This document shows, piece by piece, positions 1-5,598 of a stretch of 5,598 bases of DNA. This DNA is from CAYSIX01 sp964431205 (GTDB taxonomy: Bacteria; Planctomycetota; Phycisphaerae; Phycisphaerales; Phycisphaeraceae). A program made the translations under genes and the position numbers. Every line of letters begins with the position of its first letter. Position 1 is the first letter of the stretch. Under the pieces are notes generated by a model. That model did not search any database, was not told the origin of the DNA, and was given only the letters and a program-made list of their open reading frames with translations. The DNA lies in the NCBI GenBank assembly GCA_964431205.1, contig CAYSIX010000253.1:1-5598 (forward strand). Direction: 5' to 3'.

Positions 1-261
1 CCCCCACACCACCGCAAGGATCAGCAAGTACTCCACCGTCAGCAGCGCCAACGCCGCCAGCCCCGCTCGCTGCCAGCCCTTCCGCTCCAGCAGCGGCGAC
101 ACCGCCAGCATCAACGCCGCCCCGACCCCCGTCAGGAACGCCGTGAACGTCACCCGCCACAGCACGTCCCCCCGCGCCACCAGCACCGACAACACCCCCA
201 GCCCCGCCGCCACACCCAACGCCCCGAGCATCACCCGCAGCAGCGTCCGTCTCAGTTCCAT
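1..261 (-). CDS. Small integral membrane protein, N-terminal part (runs off left edge)
   Basis: An uninterrupted minus-strand frame starts at an ATG (261-259) and reaches base 1 without a stop, giving 87 codons. The product begins MELRRTLLRVMLGALGV. It shows about three hydrophobic stretches, roughly residues 9-29, 35-53 and 67-87, separated by short charged segments (ARGD near 29-32, ERKGWQR near 58-65). This is the pattern of a polytopic inner-membrane protein with a positive N-terminus on the cytoplasmic side. A GAGGTG Shine-Dalgarno lies at 271-266, four bases before the ATG, and an in-frame TGA lies a few codons upstream, so this start is well supported. Third positions are strongly G/C, as in the other genes here. 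I recognise no family, and the missing C-terminus prevents a functional call. The nearest item on the same strand is the dehydrogenase remnant, about 720 bases upstream, so this gene is probably transcribed separately. Confidence 0.62.
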   Translation of the reverse strand, partial: MELRRTLLRVMLGALGVAAGLGVLSVLVARGDVLWRVTFTAFLTGVGAALMLAVSPLLERKGWQRAGLAALALLTVEYLLILAVVWG

Positions 262-983
262 GGCCCACCTCACTCACCGTAGCGACACCGGCCCGTCCCC
301 GAGCGCCGCGAACGACCGCTCGCCCGTCGTCTGCCTCACCTATGCTCCCCTCCCGCCGCGCCCGAGGCAAGATGGTGGCGAGGCTTTCAAGACCTCGCCC
401 GACTCCGCAGCTCGGAATCGCCTCCGCCGAGTGTCGTGCACCCAAACGGTGGACGCCACGTGCCGACCTCGCGCGCTTCAGCGAGCATGCGATGATCCGC
501 CTTTCGCCTTCTCCCTCCCGATCTCCACCTTCAACTGAGGACCCTGCCCTGCGACCGCCACTGGTCTGCAAATTGGTATCGAACTGGTCAGGAATCTGGT
601 CTGGTTTCGACGGCGCGCTCGTCGAAATCAGACCAATCGGGCCATCGCAACCCATGGCTTGTCCAGCGGTCTGACGCCTATCGTCGAACACTGCATTCCA
701 ATTACGTCGAACTGCCGAAGTCACGCGCCACCTCGAAAATCTGGTCTTTGGGCGTTCAAGCTCGGTGCTGAATCCTGCACTCATGCTTTCACCCTTCCCG
801 GCGCGGTCGGCTGCGTGCGCACGCGCGCTGCGCAGCAGCGTCACGTGCGGGCTCAACCCTCAACCATCGCACGGTTCACGGACGCACCGCGATCTGGCGT
901 CCGATTCGAATACCGCACGTCGAAACGATCGCGGCGCGCGCATGCCGGCGGTGTCGCCGCGTGGCGGGCCAGGCCGGCGGCGA
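262..983. other. Gene-free interval of about 720 bases
   Basis: No frame on either strand here gives a protein I recognise; the open frames present are high-GC shadows with proline/arginine/serine-rich, low-information translations. The first part (262-350) presumably carries the leader of the membrane-protein gene. The stretch from about 560 to 770 is visibly richer in A/T than its surroundings and contains the inverted repeat at 597-635. It also has a 10-base direct repeat, aatctggtct (593-602 and 738-747), and scattered copies of ggtctg and gtcgaa. A 7-bp potential hairpin (930-936 with 955-961) lies just downstream of the dehydrogenase remnant but has no T tract. The interval may hold degraded sequence from the same rearrangement that truncated the neighbouring remnants. 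Confidence 0.5.
597..635. repeat. 15-bp imperfect inverted repeat (stem-loop)
   Basis: Arms 597-611 (TGGTCTGGTTTCGAC) and 621-635 (GTCGAAATCAGACCA) are reverse complements except at one position, which would be a G-U wobble if transcribed left to right. They flank a 9-base spacer. Neither side has a T tract, so a classical intrinsic terminator is unlikely. It could be a small palindromic intergenic repeat, a protein-binding site or an RNA hairpin. Only one copy is in the window. Confidence 0.7.
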
Positions 984-1325
984 TCACCGCTCTGCCAGCG
1001 AGGCCGTGTCGATCGAGAAGCGGTATTGGACGTCGGAGCGGACCATACGCTCGTAGGCCTCGTTGACCTTCTGGATCGGGTTGACCTCGACGTCGGCGGC
1101 GATGCGGTGCTGGCCGCAGAAGTCGAGCATCTCTTGCATTTCGGCGATGCCGCCGATCACCGAGCCGCAGAGGCTGCGCCGGCCGAAGATCAGGCCGAAC
1201 GCCGAGACGGCGAGCGGCTTGTCCGGAGCGCCGACGAGCGTGAGGTTGCCGTCACGCGCCAGCAGTTGAAGGTAGGCGTTGGTGTCGCGGCTGGCAGAGA
1301 AGCGGTCGAGTATGAAGTCGAAGCT
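984..1325 (-). pseudogene. Zinc-type NAD(P)-dependent alcohol dehydrogenase, C-terminal remnant (YahK/cinnamyl-alcohol-dehydrogenase-like)
   Basis: The minus strand encodes 113 residues ending in TGA (986-984). They match the C-terminal third of YahK-type medium-chain alcohol dehydrogenases: SFDFILD at the end of the Rossmann region, LLARDGNLTLVGAP, GLIFGRR, the family hallmark GSVIGGIAEMQEMLDFC, then VNEAYERMVRSDVQYRFSID near the end. Family members are about 340-350 residues and reversibly oxidise alcohols to aldehydes with NADP. Everything upstream is missing here: the GroES-like domain, the catalytic zinc ligands and the GxGGxG cofactor loop. Upstream of SFDFILD the same frame stays open back to the TGA of the hydrolase gene, but it reads a Thr/Pro/Ala-rich sequence without family resemblance and contains no ATG, GTG or TTG. 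The fragment therefore has no start, promoter or catalytic site and is almost certainly non-functional. Resemblance stops at about 1326, where the PEP-CTERM remnant on the other strand begins. Confidence 0.85.
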
Positions 1326-1329
1326 GCCG

Positions 1330-1431
1330 GGCGAGGAGGTGCCGGAGCCGGCGACGGTGGTGGGGCTGGTCGGGGCGGTAGCGATGGTGGCGTTGGGGCG
1401 GCGTCGAGGGAAGGCGATTTCGGGGGTGTGA
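1330..1431 (+). pseudogene. PEP-CTERM sorting tail of a lost exported protein (remnant)
   Basis: On the plus strand, 33 codons before a TGA (1429-1431) read GEEVPEPATVVGLVG, then AVAMVALG, then RRRGKAISGV. This is a textbook PEP-CTERM signal: a VPEP motif (1339-1350), one hydrophobic helix of about 15-17 residues, then an Arg cluster (1399-1407). In bacteria with exosortase, such tails direct secreted, often extracellular-matrix or surface, proteins to sorting and cleavage at the membrane; they are abundant in Phycisphaerae. The rest of the protein, including a signal peptide, is absent. Upstream, the frame is just the antisense of the dehydrogenase remnant and meets a TAG at 1273-1275. The tail lies convergently 14 bases from the end of the hydrolase gene. 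It is therefore a 3' stub of a gene that once ran toward the hydrolase. An ATG at 1312 could start a 39-residue peptide, but it would lack an export signal. Confidence 0.75.
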
Positions 1432-1445
1432 GGTGCGGTCGCGGG

Positions 1446-3143
1446 TCAGCGGCCGGCGGCGACGTTGGTGCGGCGGTCGTCGGCGACGCCGAAGCGTGTG
1501 CCGTCGGGTCGGATGCCCGCGGCGGTGACGCCGCCGAAGTACCGCCCGTCGCGCGGCTGCCAGTTGGTCTGCCAGCCCAACAGCTCGAGCTCGTCGGCCA
1601 GCGACTCGGGCAGGCCGCGCTCGAGGTCGATCAGGTCGTCGGGCTGGCGGGAGCTGATCGGCCGGCGCAGGTGGTAGCGGGACAGGTCGATCGATTCCGC
1701 CGGGGACAGGCCGAAGTCGAGCACGCCGGAGACGGTCTGGATCATCATGGTGGGGATGCGTTGGCCGCCGGGCACGCCGATGGCCAGGCAGGCCCGGCCG
1801 TCGCGGATGACGATGGTGGGGGCGATGGTGCTGCGTGGCCGCTTGCCGGGGCCGACGTAGTTCACCGAGTCGACCGATTGGGTCGCGAAGTTGTTCAACG
1901 TGTTGTTCAGGAGGACGCCGGTGCCGGGCGGGACGACCGCGGCGCCGAAGTGGTAGCTGAGCGACTGGGTGGCGCTGACGGCGTGGCCGTCGGCGTCGAT
2001 GACCACGAAGTGGGTGGTGCTGGCGTCGTCGGTGACGCCGTCGGCGGATCCCGCGGGCACTGCTTCGAGATCGCCTGCGTGCGGATCGAACGCCATTGCC
2101 GCCGCACGGATCCGCTCGATCGATGCCCGGCTGAGCAGAGCCTTGATCGCGACGTGGGCGGAGGAGACGTCGGCGACCACGGCCTGGATCTTCGGGTAGG
2201 CGACGTACAGGACGCGGCTGACGGCGTCGATCGCCTCTGCGCTGCGCGGATCGACACCCTGCCAGTCGTGCGGCTCGAGGCAGGCGAGCGTCAGCGCCAA
2301 CGTCACGCCGCCGGTCGTCGGCGCCGGGCTGGTGTACAGTTCATAGCCGCGGTGCTCGATGCGGACCGGCTCGGTCACACGCGCCCGGTAGTTTCGCAAG
2401 TCCTGCCGCGACATCGGCGAGCCGTGCGCCCGCGCCGCGGTGACGATCCGTTCGGAGATCGGCCCGTCGTAAAACGCCTTGACGCCCTGCTCGGCGATCA
2501 GGCGCAGGCTCCGTGCGAGATCGGGGTTTCGCATCGTGTGCCCGACCGGCGGCGCGTCGCCATCGACCAGGTAAAACCGGGCTGCCTCATCGTCCTCGAG
2601 CAGGTATGGCACCTTCGGCACGACGAGGTGGCGCATCTGCTCGGTCATGGTCACGCCGCGGTCGGCCAGCTCGGCCGCGGGCATGACCAGCTCACGCCAA
2701 GACAGCGTGCCCCAGCGCCGGTGCGCTTCGGCCCAACCCGCGGGCATGCCCGGGATCGCCGCCGACCGGTACCCGGTCCGTCGCTGATCCCGGGGCAGAT
2801 CCGCGAATTCCTGCGGTTCCAGGGCGCCCGGCGCCTGGTCCATCGATTCGATGCAGTGGACCCGCCCGGTCTCGGCGTCGTGGTACAGCACCACCAGCTT
2901 GCCGCCCAGGCCCGACCCATACGGCTCGGCGACGCCCAGGCACATCGCCACCGTCACCGCCGCGTCGATCGCGTTGCCCCCCTGCTCCAGCACGGCCAGG
3001 CCCGCCTGCGTCGCCTCGGGGTGGCCGCTGACCACGACGAAACGGTCGGCCTCGACCTGCTGCGCCGCGTCGGTCGTGGCCGCCGCGGTCAGCGTCAGCG
3101 CGGTGAGCCAGGCGGCGATCCGGGCGGCGTGGCGCTTCAGCAT
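1446..3143 (-). CDS. Secreted gamma-glutamyltransferase-family Ntn hydrolase
   Basis: This 565-residue protein matches gamma-glutamyltransferases in length and order (E. coli enzyme about 580). A signal peptide (MLKRHAARIAAWLTALTLTA, likely cut near Ala27) points to the periplasm. Family motifs follow: GGNAIDAAV (about 55-63), GTLSWRELVMPAAELADRGV (145-164), GVKAFYDGPISERIV (220-234) and a PAPTTGG segment (273-279). The autoprocessing site and small-subunit nucleophile is TTHF (Thr376), then GVLLNN (409-414), PRSTIAP (436-442) and the oxyanion-hole GG in GVPGGQRI (459-460). The precursor should cleave itself before Thr376. By hand alignment to the E. coli enzyme, Arg114 corresponds to Met101, Asn411 to Ser396, Gln430 to Thr415 and Asp433 to Asn418. 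True gamma-glutamyl transfer is therefore doubtful, and another amidase/acylase activity is possible. I chose the ATG at 3143 because the signal peptide begins there; a GTG 18 codons upstream would bury it. It probably shares a transcript with the pseudopilin 108 bases upstream. No clear terminator follows. Confidence 0.93.
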   Translation of the reverse strand: MLKRHAARIAAWLTALTLTAAATTDAAQQVEADRFVVVSGHPEATQAGLAVLEQGGNAIDAAVTVAMCLGVAEPYGSGLGGKLVVLYHDAETGRVHCIESMDQAPGALEPQEFADLPRDQRRTGYRSAAIPGMPAGWAEAHRRWGTLSWRELVMPAAELADRGVTMTEQMRHLVVPKVPYLLEDDEAARFYLVDGDAPPVGHTMRNPDLARSLRLIAEQGVKAFYDGPISERIVTAARAHGSPMSRQDLRNYRARVTEPVRIEHRGYELYTSPAPTTGGVTLALTLACLEPHDWQGVDPRSAEAIDAVSRVLYVAYPKIQAVVADVSSAHVAIKALLSRASIERIRAAAMAFDPHAGDLEAVPAGSADGVTDDASTTHFVVIDADGHAVSATQSLSYHFGAAVVPPGTGVLLNNTLNNFATQSVDSVNYVGPGKRPRSTIAPTIVIRDGRACLAIGVPGGQRIPTMMIQTVSGVLDFGLSPAESIDLSRYHLRRPISSRQPDDLIDLERGLPESLADELELLGWQTNWQPRDGRYFGGVTAAGIRPDGTRFGVADDRRTNVAAGR

Positions 3144-3251
3144 GGATTCGGATTCCGGCTTGCGGATAAACGGGTGCGGATGCAGCGATCGCGCCACGGG
3201 ACGGACCGGCGTCTTACGCGCCAGCCCGAGCGGCCGATCGCACGGGCACGA

Positions 3252-4079
3252 TCAGTTGTTCGCGGTGTTCTTGGGCCAGGCGTCACGGCTGAGCAACGAG
3301 GTGTGCCCGTCGAAGAACACGTAGTTGCGGCCGTCGCCGTCCTCGTGCGCCGGTTCGGTCTGAGTCAGCTTACGGCCCAGCCGCGAGAACGTGGCGCCGT
3401 ATTCGTAGTTCTCGCCGTCGAGGTCCGCCAAGGCCCAGATGCTGCTGAGGCCGACGACGTCTTCGTCCTCGTCCACGTCGTCGGGCAGCGACCCGGTGAC
3501 CTTGCCGATCCCCGCGCCGGCCTTGATCTCGTCCGTGGATTTGGGCGTGCGCTCGATCGGCGGGCGGTTTTCATCGCTGTGGCCGAAGAAATAGCGGGGC
3601 ACGGTGTCCTGCTGGTTGTTGACCAGGAACACGCCGCCGGTGTCGTTGATCAGCTCGGCATTGGCCGGGCACCACCAGACGGTTCCGGAAGCGACGTTGC
3701 CGTCGCTGCTGCTGTCCGGGCCGTCCCAGCCGTCATCCACGTAGTCCCGAAGCCGGTACGGCAGGTTGTATTCTGGGTTCTTCTTGCGGCCGACGTCCAT
3801 TGAAGACTGAACAACCGCCCGGCGGATCGGCCCGGGCAGGACCCGCACGTCCGTCTCGTACGTCACGATCGCAACCATGACCTGCCGCAGGTTGCTGGCG
3901 CACTGCATTCGCTCGGCCGTCTTCTTGGCCTTGCCTAAAGCCGGCAGCAGGATGCCCACGAGCAGCGCGATGATGCTGATCACCACCAGCAGCTCGATCA
4001 GTGTAAATGCCTGCGCTCGCCGGTCTTGCGAACCAGTCCGCAAGACGGTGGTGCTGGAAGGGGTTCGAAGGTCGCTCAT
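3252..4079 (-). CDS. Type II secretion/type IV pilin-like pseudopilin with C-terminal DGH motif
   Basis: The 275-residue product has a cytoplasmic leader of about 24 residues, then AFTLIELLVVISIIALLVG and ILLPALGKAKKTA. This is the class III prepilin signal: cleavage by prepilin peptidase is expected between Ala24 and Phe25, leaving N-methyl-Phe1 and Glu5 (Glu29) on a single membrane helix. The globular part has Cys60 (MQCASNLRQ) and Cys137 (WWCPAN), possibly a disulfide, and an acidic patch (DDVDEDED, 200-207). It ends in GRNYVFFDGHTSLLS (250-264), the planctomycete prepilin-associated H-X9-DG signature; here the His is His245, 11 residues before DG. Such proteins are highly multiplied in planctomycetes, and most have no assigned role beyond membrane-anchored pilin-like assembly. 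The residue before the cleavage site is Ala rather than the usual Gly. I chose the ATG at 4079 because AGAGGA lies seven bases upstream; a TTG seven codons earlier lacks such support. No secretion or pilus genes adjoin it. Confidence 0.92.
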   Translation of the reverse strand: MSDLRTPSSTTVLRTGSQDRRAQAFTLIELLVVISIIALLVGILLPALGKAKKTAERMQCASNLRQVMVAIVTYETDVRVLPGPIRRAVVQSSMDVGRKKNPEYNLPYRLRDYVDDGWDGPDSSSDGNVASGTVWWCPANAELINDTGGVFLVNNQQDTVPRYFFGHSDENRPPIERTPKSTDEIKAGAGIGKVTGSLPDDVDEDEDVVGLSSIWALADLDGENYEYGATFSRLGRKLTQTEPAHEDGDGRNYVFFDGHTSLLSRDAWPKNTANN

Positions 4080-4086
4080 GATCGAT

Positions 4087-4092
4087 TCCTCT
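4087..4092 (-). promoter_or_regulatory. Shine-Dalgarno of the pseudopilin gene
   Basis: The minus strand reads AGAGGA, seven bases before the ATG at 4079. This strong, well-spaced site decides the start in favour of that ATG over the in-frame TTG at 4100, which would place the Shine-Dalgarno inside the coding region. Confidence 0.75.
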
Positions 4093-4143
4093 GAGGACAA
4101 GTTGCCAGAATCGGTGCGGCCAGCCGACCCAACTCCACTCTAT

Positions 4144-4172
4144 CTTATACTGGGGGTCGCAGGGTGAGTCAA
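4144..4172 (-). promoter_or_regulatory. Sigma70-type promoter of the pseudopilin (and probably the hydrolase)
   Basis: On the minus strand, TTGACT (4172-4167) and TATAAG (4149-4144) are separated by exactly 17 bases. An A tract (AAAAAG, 4179-4174 with the adjacent base) sits immediately upstream of the -35 box and could act as a partial UP element. Transcription would start near 4137, giving a leader of about 58 bases before the ATG. It is an unusually good consensus match for this GC-rich DNA and faces away from the rRNA promoters. Confidence 0.72.
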
Positions 4173-4229
4173 GCTTTTTGCACGGGCTGAGCGGGCGCTG
4201 GCCCAGCGCGGTCGCCGGATGCGGCGCGA

Positions 4230-4257
4230 TTGACTTGTTCGCCAGATCGCCTAGACT
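4230..4257 (+). promoter_or_regulatory. Candidate upstream promoter P1 of the 23S rRNA gene
   Basis: TTGACT (4230-4235) and TAGACT (4252-4257) are spaced by 16 bases. The -35 matches consensus at five of six positions and the -10 at four of six. It lies about 57 bases from the divergent pseudopilin promoter and about 360 bases before the 23S. Tandem promoters are usual for rRNA operons, which supports this reading, but the -10 alone is weak. Confidence 0.45.
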
Positions 4258-4327
4258 GATTGGTGCGCCGGACCGAAACAGGACCGGCGTCGGCCGCGGG
4301 TCCCTGCGGCCGCAATGTCAGGGCGAT

Positions 4328-4355
4328 TTGACAACGCCGGCAGGCTGGCTAAAGT
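4328..4355 (+). promoter_or_regulatory. Candidate downstream promoter P2 of the 23S rRNA gene
   Basis: A perfect -35 TTGACA (4328-4333) is followed after 16 bases by TAAAGT (4350-4355), which matches the -10 consensus at four of six positions. Transcription would begin near 4362. The hairpin and boxA-like element lie downstream within the transcript, as expected for an rRNA leader. Confidence 0.55.
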
Positions 4356-4400
4356 ACCCGGCTCGCTGGCACCCGTGGTCCCCACGGAGGCCGGGCGAGG

Positions 4401-4419
4401 CGACCGGGAGCCCCGGTCG
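4401..4419 (+). promoter_or_regulatory. Leader hairpin, boxB-like
   Basis: CGACCGGG (4401-4408) and CCCGGTCG (4412-4419) form a perfect 8-bp stem closed by a three-base AGC loop. It lies inside the transcript from P2 and eight bases upstream of the boxA-like element. In rrn leaders the hairpin boxB precedes boxA, matching the arrangement here. It has no T tract, so it is not a terminator. Confidence 0.5.
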
Positions 4420-4427
4420 GTGTAAGT

Positions 4428-4440
4428 GGATCTTTGACAA
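4428..4440 (+). promoter_or_regulatory. boxA-like antitermination element
   Basis: GGATCTTTGACAA resembles rrn boxA elements, whose core is TCTTTAACAA or TCTTTGACAA; these bind NusB and S10 to make rRNA transcription resistant to Rho. It is correctly placed after the hairpin and about 175 bases before the 23S start. The embedded TTGACA could look like a -35 box, but no -10 follows at the right spacing. Confidence 0.6.
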
Positions 4441-4616
4441 GTGGATAGGTCTGGTGTTGCACGCGAAAAGTGAAACATCGAGACATTTTGAGTGCGCTGA
4501 GGCGTAACACACCCGATCGGGAGCGATTCGGTGTCGTGGCGGGCTGGTCCCGCGTGGGCACGGCCGGATGGCGGGCACGGGCCCGGTTCGGCGACGGATC
4601 GGTCGTCGGTCGGGGT

Positions 4617-5598
<982 letters not shown>

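Larger units (their letters stand above)
4362..4616 (+). other. 23S rRNA leader (no 16S or tRNA present)
   Basis: The bases between P2 and the mature 23S hold no gene. After boxA there are weaker potential stems, 4509-4513 with 4530-4534 (continuing 4516-4519 with 4524-4527) and GCGGG/CCCGC at 4539-4543 with 4549-4553. A GTGGGCAC stretch (4554-4561) resembles the E. coli rrn boxC sequence but lies further from boxA than in E. coli. One strand of the RNase III processing stem should lie near the end of this leader; its partner is beyond the window. I see neither the 3' end of a 16S rRNA nor any tRNA cloverleaf. Confidence 0.6.

Noticed and set aside
930..961. 7-bp hairpin downstream of the dehydrogenase remnant as a terminator
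   Set aside because: The loop is 18 bases, there is no T tract, and such stems arise easily in GC-rich DNA.
143..1066. Plus-strand frames at 143-538, 342-674 and 659-1066
   Set aside because: Low-information Pro/Arg/Ser-rich translations with no domain, overlapping one another and the antisense membrane-protein and dehydrogenase sequences.
1312..1431. A stand-alone 39-residue PEP-CTERM gene starting at the ATG at 1312
   Set aside because: The first residues are antisense of the dehydrogenase remnant and there is no signal peptide, so the tail could not be exported or sorted.
3144..3197. GTG start for the hydrolase, 18 codons upstream of the chosen ATG
   Set aside because: It would put a polar 18-residue extension before a normal Sec signal peptide, with no good Shine-Dalgarno.
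3236..3253. Short palindrome around the pseudopilin stop codon as a terminator
   Set aside because: Only a 5-bp stem overlapping the stop codon, with no T tract; transcription probably continues into the hydrolase gene.
765..3803. A 1012-codon plus-strand open frame opposite the hydrolase and pseudopilin genes
   Set aside because: Its translation is a featureless Arg/Asp/Gly/Val/Ala-rich sequence, and both antisense genes have clear family motifs and signal sequences. Long antisense frames are expected in GC-rich coding DNA with G/C third positions.
4434..4461. TTGACA at 4434-4439 as a third rRNA promoter
   Set aside because: No acceptable -10 box 16-18 bases downstream; the sequence fits a boxA element better.
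4173..4616. Possible 16S 3' end or spacer tRNA upstream of the 23S
   Set aside because: No anti-Shine-Dalgarno CCTCC end, no CCA-ended acceptor stem and no GGTTCGAATCC-type T loop were seen.

Overview
The window is GC-rich bacterial chromosomal DNA, most likely from a planctomycete and plausibly from the Phycisphaerae. This is an inference from three things seen together. There is a pseudopilin with an AFTLIELLVV-type N-terminus and a C-terminal DGH motif. There is a PEP-CTERM sorting tail. There is a 23S rRNA gene with no 16S rRNA in front of it, a separation well known in planctomycetes. No mobile element, CRISPR array or tRNA was found.

Left part (1-983): the N-terminal 87 codons of a small hydrophobic membrane protein run off the left edge on the minus strand. 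About 720 bases without a recognisable gene follow. They contain one clear 15-bp imperfect inverted repeat (597-635) inside a less GC-rich patch.

Middle (984-4172): two gene remnants abut at about 1326-1333. One is the C-terminal third of a zinc-type alcohol dehydrogenase (minus strand, no start codon). The other is the bare PEP-CTERM tail of an exported protein (plus strand, nothing upstream). A single deletion spanning two divergent genes would explain both; an assembly misjoin is the alternative. Next, both on the minus strand, come a secreted gamma-glutamyltransferase-family Ntn hydrolase whose glutamyl-binding residues look substituted, and, 108 bases upstream of it, a type II/IV pseudopilin. 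The pseudopilin has a good Shine-Dalgarno and a near-consensus promoter (TTGACT-N17-TATAAG), which may also drive the hydrolase.

Right part (4173-5598): a divergent control region leads into a 23S rRNA gene that begins near 4617 and runs off the right edge (about the first third of the molecule). Its leader has two candidate sigma70-type promoters, a perfect 8-bp hairpin and a boxA-like element, in the boxB-boxA order of rrn antitermination leaders. There is no 16S rRNA or tRNA in the roughly 440 bases before it. The 23S therefore looks like its own transcription unit, divergent from the pseudopilin/hydrolase pair.
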